Assembly: GCF_001580025.1 (NCBI RefSeq) | Contig: NZ_LSZO01000144.1 | Location: 1 to 49,559, forward strand | DNA from: Ventosimonas gracilis | Lineage (GTDB): Bacteria; Pseudomonadota; Gammaproteobacteria; Pseudomonadales; Pseudomonadaceae | Reading direction: 5' to 3' | DNA length: 49,559 nt | Part shown: positions 41,621-49,530 of the stretch, in pieces | How the letters are laid out: the number at the start of each line of letters is the position of its first letter | Position numbering within the stretch: the stretch's first letter is position 1 | The notes under the pieces: generated by a model | What the model was told of the DNA's origin: nothing | The model's input: only the letters and a program-made list of their open reading frames with translations | Databases searched by the model: none | Position numbers and translations under genes: made by a program

Positions 41621-41695
41621 TCACTCCGGTTTGGATGGATGGGTCTGACCGGTGAAGACACAGGCCAGATGGCCGTAAGTGGTGGATTGGGACAT
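41621..41695 (-). CDS. Possible 24-residue small protein or leader peptide
   Basis: An ATG at 41695 preceded by CAGGAG (9 nt) opens a 24-codon frame that begins MSQSTTYGHLACVFTG and ends THPSKPE. It stops 5 bp before the next gene's ATG. The strong ribosome binding site and tight spacing suggest it is translated, either as a small protein or to couple translation of gene 41223-41615. No homologue known to me. Confidence 0.5.
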   Translation of the reverse strand: MSQSTTYGHLACVFTGQTHPSKPE

Positions 41696-41736
41696 CGGTG
41701 GAAGCTCCTGAAAAAATGCGGAATATCCTTGTCCCG

Positions 41737-41757
41737 TGCGGGAAAGGCGTTCCCGCA
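41737..41757 (-). promoter_or_regulatory. GC leader hairpin before the 24-residue frame
   Basis: TGCGGGAA-aggcg-TTCCCGCA, 41 bp before the small frame. On the transcribed strand it follows CTTCACCCACCC. Confidence 0.5.
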
Positions 41758-41798
41758 GGTGGGTGGGTGAAGTCGGGCAGCACGAGAGAGACTCTCGC

Positions 41799-41853
41799 GG
41801 CAGTCTGAAACCCTTGACTGCTGGCATGCGCTGAATACATCAGCAACGCATGG
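41799..41853 (-). promoter_or_regulatory. Two-hairpin leader element, copy C
   Basis: Hairpin 1 nests CATGCG/CGCATG around CTGA/TCAG (41825-41852). Hairpin 2 pairs GCAGTC with GACTGC (41800-41821). A third stem, CGAGAG-aga-CTCTCG, follows at 41783-41797. About 100 nt before the 24-residue frame. Confidence 0.65.
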
Positions 41854-41980
41854 ACGCAGCATCAGGCATGGAGACTGGCCAGTCATGTAAAAATCCGAAC
41901 GCACTGCTTTCCGTTTTTTTGACGCGCAAAAAAATGGCTCCCCGGATAAGGGGGAGCCGCAGAGAAACACCGAACCCGAT

Positions 41981-43552
41981 TCAATCCACCCAGATCAACT
42001 TGCCCTCGTTATCAAAGCGCAGTTGAACCTTCGCGTTGGCGAGTTTGGATTGCCCGGCATAGCGCAAGGAATACGGCAGCAACGCCGTCAGTACCTTGGC
42101 AGGCGAATCCTCGCACGCGATAGCGATAAAGGTGCGGATGCGGTCAGCATCGTTATCTTCAGCCGCTTCCTCGTAAGCCTCGTTGAAGATGTAATCGGAC
42201 ACGAGCTGGGTAGGGGCATTGGCCTGGGTGGTGAGATAGAGCACGTCGTGATGCCGTATTGCATCCACGACATATTCAGGCAGCCCCTGCATCCCCACAT
42301 GCAGACTATCGACCAAAACCAGTTCCACGGCGTCTTCCAGACCGACCGCGTGGCTGCGGTGCCGGATGGCACCATGACGCACCTGGATACGTGGCAGTTC
42401 AACGGTTTTGGCCGCATCATGCAGCCAGTGACCGTGAGCCAGACGCTCTTCTTCCAGCACAAACGCCTGCGCAGCCTGAAGATAAACCTGCGCGGCAAAG
42501 GTGTCGCGCTCGTCGTCGCTTGCGGCCATGCGCCAGACACCACGCGCTTCGATTTCCTTGCGCGAAACCAGGCCGTCACGATAACAACGGTTCCAGTCAT
42601 GGCGAAACCCTGCCGGTTCATCGTCCCAATCCCGAAACCAGTTCAATGATGCAAACGGCACATCGTTGAGCAGGTCGGCATTGCGGGAATCCAGGCAGTG
42701 TCTGGCGTGCTGGGTGATGAACGCTTCAGGCGACAAGCTGGCCTTGGCTTCCATCAATACCTCGCGGTAGGCCGTATTGACAGCGGCCTGAATGCGCCGC
42801 TTGTCTTGCTCTTCGTTGAGTAAGTGTTGCCGATCTGGCAGTTTGGCGAGCGTGCCATCCGGCAGCAACACCGTCTGGTGCCAGCCATGATCGTTGTACG
42901 ATTCCTTAACGCCAATCGGCAAGCCCTGTAGAAAGGCACGCCATTGATGGGGTGAAGCCTTCAGGTCTATCAGCACCTTGCCCATTTTGGTTTTACGCCA
43001 CGGCAACGTTTTATCGGCAAAGGGACGGGCGATTTCAGCACCGTTGCAAAACACAGGAACCGGAAAGGCTTTGCACAGCCGCTGCAACTCTTTGGCGACC
43101 CAAACGCGCAGGCGCTTGGCGGGGTCGGGTGACTGCACGCCGCTCAGACGGATTTGTGTGCCGATGCGCGGTGGCTTTGCATGAACCGTGATGTCATCAC
43201 CGTTGATGATGGCCGCTGTCTCTGCCGCAAACGCCTGCTCGCCCGAATGCACGCTCAAGGTTCTGGCGAAATACAGCGTGGACAAGACCCCCAGACCAAA
43301 AGCGTTTTCGCGGGATTTGGTCGGCTCATCCCAGCCGGATTCGGCAATGAAGATAAGCGTCTGCAAATCCGCAATGCCGCAGCCGTTATCGCTGACGGTC
43401 AGGGTATCGCCGTCCACCGTGACATCGATACGTTTGGCTTTGGCACGGCGAGCATTTTGCAACAACTCGCCCAGCATGGAACGCGGGGTAAAGGCATGGC
43501 GAAGATTGGCAATCAGGCGGTGCTGATTGGTCTTTAACGAGATGGTACGCAT
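41981..43552 (-). CDS. GHKL-type (HSP90-like) ATP-binding protein
   Basis: Predicted 523 residues from the ATG at 43552 (AAGGAG upstream). The N-terminal ATPase shows the GHKL boxes: GELLQNARRAKAKRIDVTV (N box), VSDNGCGIADL (G1) and SRENAFGLGVLSTLYFA (G2). The remaining 350 residues have no domain I can name. The Asn and Gly residues that bind Mg-ATP are intact. It is not an HSP90 or MutL by length and lacks a histidine-kinase phospho-acceptor. Probably an ICE accessory ATPase; function unknown. Confidence 0.8.
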   Translation of the reverse strand: MRTISLKTNQHRLIANLRHAFTPRSMLGELLQNARRAKAKRIDVTVDGDTLTVSDNGCGIADLQTLIFIAESGWDEPTKSRENAFGLGVLSTLYFARTLSVHSGEQAFAAETAAIINGDDITVHAKPPRIGTQIRLSGVQSPDPAKRLRVWVAKELQRLCKAFPVPVFCNGAEIARPFADKTLPWRKTKMGKVLIDLKASPHQWRAFLQGLPIGVKESYNDHGWHQTVLLPDGTLAKLPDRQHLLNEEQDKRRIQAAVNTAYREVLMEAKASLSPEAFITQHARHCLDSRNADLLNDVPFASLNWFRDWDDEPAGFRHDWNRCYRDGLVSRKEIEARGVWRMAASDDERDTFAAQVYLQAAQAFVLEEERLAHGHWLHDAAKTVELPRIQVRHGAIRHRSHAVGLEDAVELVLVDSLHVGMQGLPEYVVDAIRHHDVLYLTTQANAPTQLVSDYIFNEAYEEAAEDNDADRIRTFIAIACEDSPAKVLTALLPYSLRYAGQSKLANAKVQLRFDNEGKLIWVD

Positions 43553-43681
43553 GGGAGTCACTCCTTGGAAAAAACAGGCGCAGCCGTCCCCGATGCGCGA
43601 ACGCATGGAGCCGATTTGCCGTGATGGATAGGGGGAATGGGCAAAGCCCGATGAAGAAAGTGGTCGGCACGTCAAAACGTG

Positions 43682-43740
43682 ACGCAGCCCGAGCGACCTT
43701 GGCTGCTGGCAAGGGCTGACAGTCAGTCAGCAAGTGCGGG
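43682..43740 (-). promoter_or_regulatory. Two-hairpin leader element, copy D
   Basis: Hairpin 2 pairs GCAGCC with GGCTGC (43684-43706); hairpin 1 pairs GCTGA with TCAGC (43715-43731), with weaker outer pairing than copies A and C. About 130 nt before the GHKL ATPase start. Confidence 0.6.
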
Positions 43741-44216
43741 AATCAGGATGGCGCGGCGATCAGCATTTGTCGCGCATCAATACGCAATCGGTCATGGCGT
43801 TTTTTGTGACAGCAGACCAAGATGCCGAAGGCGAATACGCCTTCGGCTGGGAAAGAGACACACCCGTGGGCTGACGCAGCACCGGCCATCGCTAAACCGT
43901 TTGCTGTTTTCAGCACTCGCACCCGATTCTTGTCGTGGCTGGAATCGGTATCAATTGGCACACATCCGCGCACAAAAGGCACCCGTTGTTTCGCCTGCGG
44001 GTGCAGGCATCGAATACCGCTGACCGCAAAGGGTCTTCTGATGGCTCTCATCCAGAAAAGCATCAGAAGACCCTTCGCAGCCAACCTCATCATCAGAACA
44101 ATCACGCGCAGGCGTAGGAGAAATCGGCCTTCTGGTTCCGCAGCCTTGCGAAACGCGCACATCTTGGAAGGCAAAGCGCGCTGGCTGTCCTGCGGGGAAT
44201 GCAGGACGGGGAATGG
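43741..44216. other. Intergenic stretch with several inverted repeats, no gene seen
   Basis: No frame here has a convincing start, codon pattern or family. It holds GCCGAAGGCG-aata-CGCCTTCGGC (43824-43847), a perfect 15-bp stem AAGGGTCTTCTGATG/CATCAGAAGACCCTT (44029-44075, 17-nt loop), and GTCCTGC/GCAGGAC just after the topoisomerase stop (44187-44207), a possible terminator. The rest may be upstream regulatory sequence for the ATPase gene. Confidence 0.55.
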
Positions 44217-46214
44217 TCAAGATGATTGGGATGCTCGGCGACGCTTGCGTATGGTCACGGCTTTGCCGGAATCCACCGGCAACGTGCCTTTGCAATCAGG
44301 GTATCGCGTGCATGACCAGAACGCGCCGTTTTTGCCGCTGCGCTGGCGCATGGCTGCTTGGCATAATGGACAAGCGGGCGATTCGGGCAGCTTGATTGTC
44401 AAAGCGGTATCGCGGTATTGCTGAACAAGCTGCGTGACCCACTGCGCCTGTTTATCGATAAACGCATCCAGTGCAAGCTGTCCGGCTTCTATCATGTCCA
44501 GCGCTTGTTCCCAAATCGCCGTCGTGCCGGGGTCGGCAATGGCGGCGGGGACGGTATCAATCAAGGTAAATGCGGCATCAGAAGCCCGCACCGCGCGGCC
44601 TTGTTTTTGCAGATACCCGCGTGCCAGCAAGCCGCTGATGATATTGGCGCGGGTCGCCTCGGTGCCGATGCCGGTGGTGTCTTTGAGCTTTTGTTTCAAG
44701 TGCGGATCGGTGACAAAGCGGGCAACGCCTTTCATTGCCTTGACCAGCTCGCCTTGCGTATAGGGCTTTGGTGGCTGAGTTTTCAGCGCTTTCAGTTCGA
44801 CGTTGGATACCTGGCAACTCAAGCCTTCATGTAGTGCGGGCAGGTTTTGGCTGCGCTGTGTGTTATCCGCATCCTTCGGCTCTGCCAGTACCAAACGCCA
44901 GCCCTGTACAACGACTTGTTTGCCGGTGGCCTGCAGGGTTTCACCCGTGCAGGAGAAACGGGCAACGGTTCGGTCAAATTCATGCTGCGGCAGAAACTGT
45001 GCCAGATAATGCGCACGAATCAACCGATATACGGCCAATTCTTTCTCGTTCATCGCAGCCAGATTGGCCGGTTCCAGTGTAGGAATCATGCCGTGGTGGG
45101 CGGTGATTTTTCTGTCATTCCAGGCACGCGAGGGCTGGTTGCGGTCAAGCTGGCCGATGATAGGCTGCAGCGTGGCATCGGTTTTGAGCAGGCTGTTTAA
45201 TACCGTGGGGACTTCGGACAACATGCTTTCAGGCAGATAGCCGCAATCGGTACGCGGATAGGTGATGGCCTTGTGTGTTTCGTACAGGCTTTGGGCGATA
45301 TTCAAGGTTTCCTGCACATCAAGACCAAGCTGCCTTGAACAGGTTTCCTGCAAACTGCCAAGGTCAAAAGGCAATGGCGGCGCTTCGCGTATTCTCTCGG
45401 TTTCGACGGAGACAACTTGTGCGGTACCTGCACTGCGGATGCGCTGCACGGCTTGTTGTGCGATGGTTTCCTGCAAACACCGTCCGGCATCATCGGCGCT
45501 GGTTTTTGGCGCAAGCCACTGTGCAGAAAATGCCTGCGCGTTGGCAGATAACTCCACGTCAATCGCCCAATACGGCACAGCGACAAACTTGGCAATTTCG
45601 CGGTCACGCATCACAACCAGTTTCAGCGTCGGCGTTTGCACACGCCCGACGGACAGCACACCGTCATAACCGGCCTTGCGCCCCAGCAGGGTAAACAGGC
45701 GGCTCAAATTCATGCCGACCAGCCAGTCTGCCCGCGAACGCGCCAGCGCCGAGTAGTACAGCGGCATGGTTTCGTTCGATGGCCGCAGTTTATTCAACGC
45801 CGCGCGAATGGACACATCGTTCAATGCAGACAGCCACAGCCGTTCAATCGACCCGCGATAACCGCATAGCTCAACAATCTCGCGGGCGATCAGCTCGCCT
45901 TCGCGGTCAGCGTCGGTGGCAATGATAAGGTGGGTTGCCTTGGCGAGAAGCGCTTTGACAACCTTGAACTGCGCAGCGGTCTGGGGTTTGACCTCCACCC
46001 GCCAGCGCTCGGGAATAATGGGAAGCTGCTCGATAGCCCAGCGTTTGAGTTGTGCATCGTAGGTTTCGGGCGCGGCGGCTTCAACCAGATGACCGATGCA
46101 CCAGGTCACGGTGACACCGGCGCCATTAAGGCAGCCATTGCCGCGCTGGGTTGCGCCCAGTACGCGGCCAATGTCTTTGCCTTGGGAAGGTTTCTCGCAT
46201 AAAAACAGCCGCAT
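44217..46214 (-). CDS. topB: DNA topoisomerase III (TopB-like)
   Basis: Predicted 665 residues, normal for ICE-borne type IA topoisomerases. Toprim motifs are LFLCEKPSQGKDIGRVLG and IIATDADREGELIAREI. The catalytic Tyr lies in ITYPRTDCGYLPESM (about residue 325). A C-terminal zinc ribbon is visible (CPLCQAAMRQRSGK, CTRYPDCKGTLP). It passes single strands and probably resolves intermediates of ICE replication or transfer. A TCCCC-type palindrome lies about 100 bp upstream. Confidence 0.93.
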   Translation of the reverse strand: MRLFLCEKPSQGKDIGRVLGATQRGNGCLNGAGVTVTWCIGHLVEAAAPETYDAQLKRWAIEQLPIIPERWRVEVKPQTAAQFKVVKALLAKATHLIIATDADREGELIAREIVELCGYRGSIERLWLSALNDVSIRAALNKLRPSNETMPLYYSALARSRADWLVGMNLSRLFTLLGRKAGYDGVLSVGRVQTPTLKLVVMRDREIAKFVAVPYWAIDVELSANAQAFSAQWLAPKTSADDAGRCLQETIAQQAVQRIRSAGTAQVVSVETERIREAPPLPFDLGSLQETCSRQLGLDVQETLNIAQSLYETHKAITYPRTDCGYLPESMLSEVPTVLNSLLKTDATLQPIIGQLDRNQPSRAWNDRKITAHHGMIPTLEPANLAAMNEKELAVYRLIRAHYLAQFLPQHEFDRTVARFSCTGETLQATGKQVVVQGWRLVLAEPKDADNTQRSQNLPALHEGLSCQVSNVELKALKTQPPKPYTQGELVKAMKGVARFVTDPHLKQKLKDTTGIGTEATRANIISGLLARGYLQKQGRAVRASDAAFTLIDTVPAAIADPGTTAIWEQALDMIEAGQLALDAFIDKQAQWVTQLVQQYRDTALTIKLPESPACPLCQAAMRQRSGKNGAFWSCTRYPDCKGTLPVDSGKAVTIRKRRRASQSS

Positions 46215-46312
46215 GGGTTATTCGCATCCTGTTGAATCAATTCTGGATGGGAGAATGTCGGAAATGACGGTAATTGACAGTCAACAAACCGAATGTGGCC
46301 GTGTCTGTTTTT

Positions 46313-46339
46313 GAGACCTGTCCCCAGGGGACAGGTCTC
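46313..46339. promoter_or_regulatory. TCCCC-N-GGGGA palindrome 1
   Basis: GAGACCTGTCCCC and GGGGACAGGTCTC flank a single A: a perfect 13-bp dyad between the topB and ssb genes. It contains a CCAGG site. Confidence 0.6.
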
Positions 46340-46378
46340 AAGCACGGGAAAACGAAACTCCTTGGCGCAGTATGGCGT

Positions 46379-46393
46379 TATCCCCCGGGGATA
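46379..46393. promoter_or_regulatory. TCCCC-N-GGGGA palindrome 2
   Basis: TATCCCC-c-GGGGATA, 24 bp beyond the ssb stop. Same core as the dyads at 46313, 49201 and 49514. Confidence 0.55.
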
Positions 46394-46416
46394 GTTTGGT
46401 GCGTGTTCCCTATCGC

Positions 46417-46809
46417 TTATTCGTTCTGCTGCGCATCCGCCGGTTTTGACGTAAGCGTGATGGTTTCGATGCGCACGGGCAAAATCCCCACGCGCCGCGC
46501 CTGTACTTTGAAGGTCTCGCGCGACTTGCCGTCGGCATCTTCCCATTCGTCGCGCACCATGCGGCCCTGAACCAATACCCGCATGCCTTTCTGGTACAGA
46601 GTTTGCCAATGTCCAGCATCCCTGTGCCAGATTTCCACGGGTGCCCAAAAACCGCCACGGTCTCCAAATTCTCCATCGCCGGTTGGTACGGGATTATCAA
46701 AATGAACGTTTAACCGCAGCAGTCGGCGTGGTTCCTCATTGCCGCTAGGGAACTCGCGGTATTCGGGCGCGGAACCGATATTGCCTTCGCCGCTGAAATA
46801 GGTGCTCAT
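46417..46809 (-). CDS. Single-stranded DNA-binding protein, ICE type
   Basis: Predicted 130 residues from the ATG at 46809. It starts MSTYFSGEGNIGSAPEYREF and has LLRLNVHFDNPVP, VEIWHRDAGHWQTLYQKGMR and VLVQGRMVRDEWEDADGKSR, the OB-fold pattern of ICE SSB-like proteins. It lacks the acidic C-terminal tip (DDDIPF) of chromosomal SSB. Presumably protects single strands during element transfer or replication, together with topB. Confidence 0.85.
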   Translation of the reverse strand: MSTYFSGEGNIGSAPEYREFPSGNEEPRRLLRLNVHFDNPVPTGDGEFGDRGGFWAPVEIWHRDAGHWQTLYQKGMRVLVQGRMVRDEWEDADGKSRETFKVQARRVGILPVRIETITLTSKPADAQQNE

Positions 46810-46843
46810 ATCAAAAACTCCGGTTGGGTGGAAAAATCCTGCA

Positions 46844-47782
46844 TCAAACATGCAGACGCTGTTGCGCGATAAATTCATGAACAAGCTCGCAGCCGATAAA
46901 GTGGCGTTGGTGTTGCAACGCCACGGCAGCCGTAGTACCACTGCCCATAAACGGGTCAAGCACGGTGTCGCCCACACGCGAGGCCGCCAGTACACAAGGC
47001 GCAATCAATCTGGCCGGAAAGACGGCGAAATGACTGCCTTTGAAACCGCCGGTGGCGACCGTCCAGACATCGCGTTTGTTGCGAACAGCACGCGTCCCGA
47101 TGTTGTGCAGATTGCTGCGTAGCCGTAAATGCTCATGCGGTGGTTGGCGTGCGGGATGTAGATTGCCCGGTCCGCGCGGATATGCAGCGGGTTCCTGCAT
47201 GGCGGTCTGGTCAAAGTAATAGCGCGGGTATTTGGACAGCAAAAACAGGTATTCGTGCGAACGGGTGCAGCGGTCGGTCATGCTTTCGGGCATGGCGTTG
47301 GGTTTGTGCCAGATGATGTCCTGGCGCAACGTCCAACCATCACGGCGCAAGGCGAATGCCAGCAGCCACGGGATGCCGAGCAGGTCTTTGGGTTTGATGT
47401 CGCCGACGGGTGTAATCCTGTTGACTGCTGCTTGCGCTTTGCCATGCTTGCCGCCGATATAAACACTGCCAGAGCGGGCGCTGCGACTGCCTGCGTAGCT
47501 ATCACCGATGACAATCCACAACGTGCCGTCATCGGTGAGGATTTCGCGCACCACGCGAAAAACCTGCACCAGACGGTCTATGTACTGTTCGGGCGTTGCA
47601 CACGCGCCGATTTCCAGCGGTTTATCGGGATGGTTTGATGGCAGATAGCTGCGCAGCCGGAAATACGGCGGGCTGGTAATGCAGGTCTGCACCTGCACAC
47701 CATCATCACGCATGCGTTGCAGTAATCCCAGGCAATCACCCGCGTGGGTTTTGTCCAGCCAGTGTTCGGGGGACGGCCTCAT
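46844..47782 (-). CDS. Orphan site-specific DNA methyltransferase, beta class
   Basis: Predicted 312 residues from the ATG at 47782, which overlaps the DUF3158 stop (ATGA). TSPPYFRLRSYLP (motif IV) precedes DPFMGSGTTAAVALQ (motif I), the order of beta-class adenine or N4-cytosine methylases. No nuclease gene is adjacent; its place in the core operon suggests it modifies element DNA to evade restriction or to regulate. Site unknown. Confidence 0.87.
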   Translation of the reverse strand: MRPSPEHWLDKTHAGDCLGLLQRMRDDGVQVQTCITSPPYFRLRSYLPSNHPDKPLEIGACATPEQYIDRLVQVFRVVREILTDDGTLWIVIGDSYAGSRSARSGSVYIGGKHGKAQAAVNRITPVGDIKPKDLLGIPWLLAFALRRDGWTLRQDIIWHKPNAMPESMTDRCTRSHEYLFLLSKYPRYYFDQTAMQEPAAYPRGPGNLHPARQPPHEHLRLRSNLHNIGTRAVRNKRDVWTVATGGFKGSHFAVFPARLIAPCVLAASRVGDTVLDPFMGSGTTAAVALQHQRHFIGCELVHEFIAQQRLHV

Positions 47783-48294
47783 TGTGCAGCCTCTGCCATT
47801 CGGCGCAGATATACGTTCTCGGCAGCCGCTACCTTGTTGGCGCATTCTCGTGCCTGCCGTGCCAGCGTATGCAGCAAACTGATTTGCATATTCAGCACGA
47901 TGCGTTGTTGTTCGATGACGTAAAGGTCATCAATCAGCGTCGTTGGGGTTGCCGGACTCATCATCACCTGCTGCCACAGCACCACGCCCATCGCCGAACG
48001 GTCGAGGTTGCGCCAGCGCAGAAAGGTTGTGCCTGCGCCAGTGTGTTGTTGGGCCAGTTGCACACCCAGCAGGCTGTAGGGGTAGCTGCGAACCTGTGGC
48101 AGGATGTGATGTTCTGCCAAACCCATCATTGCATCGCGCAGCGCTACGCACTGGTTGGCCCAGACTTTCAAACTCCCCTTACCTTTAAAAGGCTTTAAAA
48201 GGCCTTTTAGGTAGGCTGCGTGTTCCAGCCGTCGGAAGGCGGTCTGTTCCAGCGGTTGGAAGTGTCTGGGTTGGGGGCTGTCGCACGGGGTCAT
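47779..48294 (-). CDS. DUF3158 family ICE protein
   Basis: Predicted 171 residues. FQPLEQTAFRRLEHAAYLKG, LLKPFKGKGSLKVWANQCVA and HTGAGTTFLRWRNLDRSAMG match DUF3158, found between the PFL_4669-like gene and the methylase in PFGI-1-type elements. The last 50 residues look like a coiled coil. Overlaps both neighbours by 4 bp. Function unknown. Confidence 0.78.
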   Translation of the reverse strand: MTPCDSPQPRHFQPLEQTAFRRLEHAAYLKGLLKPFKGKGSLKVWANQCVALRDAMMGLAEHHILPQVRSYPYSLLGVQLAQQHTGAGTTFLRWRNLDRSAMGVVLWQQVMMSPATPTTLIDDLYVIEQQRIVLNMQISLLHTLARQARECANKVAAAENVYLRRMAEAAQ

Positions 48295-49076
48295 GCGGAT
48301 TCCTCATGATCGGATACAACCCGTTCGGCTTCGCTGGACGCTGTGACTTCGATGTCCTCTGTCTCAGGTGCCGACGTGCTGTCATTCTTTGTTTGTAATC
48401 CCCCTCGCCGCACAATGGGCGGCGCAAAGCGGCTGCGACGGGTGCCTTCGAGTACGTCTTGCGGCAGTTCGCCAAACTTTTCCAGCGCGGCACGGGCAGC
48501 GGCGTTATTGGCGGCAAAATCGTCGCGGGTGCAGCCGGAGTAACGGTAATGCTGTGCCAGCGCAAACAGACTGCGCAAAGCGTGCGCACCGTCGTTAAGC
48601 CAGCCGTCCAGTGTGGGGCGGTCAATCAGCGCCGCGTGATGCGCCAACAGCAGTTTGCGAGCGATGTCGTCGTATTCGGCCAGCAGGTAAACTGCGGCAA
48701 AGCCCAGTTGGGCGCTGATAAACAGCGGCAGTTTCACCGGCTGCACGTTCAGGTTCTCGCCCAAATCCAAGGCCGGTGGGACATTGACAAGCACTTGTTC
48801 GACCTGTTCACGCAGGATTTGCAAGGTCGCCTTGGTCTGGTCGAGTTTGTCTTCAATGCGCAGCATCCACCAGTCGGAATACGGATCGTCCTGCTCGCTG
48901 CCGCGCTTCATCTTGTTCATTGCAGCGATATAGCCGTTCAGCCCGACAATCGCCGCCTGCCTTTCGCTGGCCGCCCGGCCATGCCAGATACGTGAGGCGT
49001 GGTGGGTATGCAGCGTCAGCGACATATTGCTGCGCAGGGAACCGAGGTTCAGTTGCAAGGATTCGGGATTGGACAT
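48291..49076 (-). CDS. ICE protein, TIGR03761 / PFL_4669 type
   Basis: Predicted 261 residues from the ATG at 49076 (a TTG at 49118 would lengthen it). NLGSLRSNMSLTLHTHHASR, IWHGRAASERQAAIVGLNGY and DDPYSDWWMLRIEDKLDQTK are characteristic of this family. The C-terminal 60 residues are acidic and disordered. It opens the run of coupled genes PFL_4669-like, DUF3158, methylase; ssb follows. Function unknown; core of the replication or maintenance module. Confidence 0.82.
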   Translation of the reverse strand: MSNPESLQLNLGSLRSNMSLTLHTHHASRIWHGRAASERQAAIVGLNGYIAAMNKMKRGSEQDDPYSDWWMLRIEDKLDQTKATLQILREQVEQVLVNVPPALDLGENLNVQPVKLPLFISAQLGFAAVYLLAEYDDIARKLLLAHHAALIDRPTLDGWLNDGAHALRSLFALAQHYRYSGCTRDDFAANNAAARAALEKFGELPQDVLEGTRRSRFAPPIVRRGGLQTKNDSTSAPETEDIEVTASSEAERVVSDHEESA

Positions 49077-49200
49077 GGTGACGGCTCGCGGTAGAAATAA
49101 ACGAGCCGTCAGTTTCAAGATGAGCGGGAAGGCTGTCAGTCAATAAACCGCAATCGGGATGCTCCCGGTTGTTTTCCGCGTAAATGCTTATTGGTCAAAA

Positions 49201-49217
49201 GTGTCCCCAGGGGACAC
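49201..49217. promoter_or_regulatory. TCCCC-N-GGGGA palindrome 3
   Basis: GTGTCCCC-a-GGGGACAC, 125 bp upstream of the PFL_4669-like start. About 25 bp further right comes AGCGCTGTTTT, which recurs after palindrome 4, so the two form a roughly 48-bp repeated unit. Confidence 0.6.
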
Positions 49218-49303
49218 TTCCACTGAGCGCCATAAAGCGCTGTTTTGGATAGGCTGTGTGTTCCGCCGTCGCTCCAGTGGATGTCACTGGAAAAGTGCCG
49301 CGC

Positions 49304-49438
49304 CTATGCAGGCGGCACGAACTTGGCGCGTGCGGCTTCAACGGCGGCGCGGGTGCCGCAACCTTCGATATGGTCAATGCCGCCTGACTGTTTTGCAGAC
49401 CGTAACGCCTGCACATCAAACAGACCTCGGAGACAGAC
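49304..49438 (-). pseudogene. Possible coding remnant
   Basis: An open stretch without an ATG reads FDVQALRSAKQSGGIDHIEG, CGTRAAVEAARAKFVPPA and a stop. Codon use resembles the neighbouring genes, so it may be the end of a lost gene. I cannot identify it, and the rest of 49119-49559 holds only palindromes 3 and 4. Confidence 0.3.
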
Positions 49439-49513
49439 TCATGGCATGCCAAGAAGCTATCACCAAAACTTGTACCTGATTGAGCACCCTTCAATCGCTG
49501 TGCTCAGTGGAAA

Positions 49514-49530
49514 CTATCCCCTGGGGATAG
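49514..49530. promoter_or_regulatory. TCCCC-N-GGGGA palindrome 4
   Basis: CTATCCCC-t-GGGGATAG, followed by CTCCA and AGCGCTGTTTT as at palindrome 3. Confidence 0.6.

Noticed and set aside
32616-43740. Reading the repeated leaders as a CRISPR array
   Set aside because: The four copies are kilobases apart, sit one per gene and lack regular repeat-spacer spacing.
43822-44424. 200-residue plus-strand frame in the gap before topB
   Set aside because: It runs into antisense topB, has no ribosome binding site and no recognisable features.
49201-49530. att site or inverted terminal repeats
   Set aside because: The short dyads are local palindromes, not paired ends; no integrase, tRNA gene or target duplication is visible in the window.
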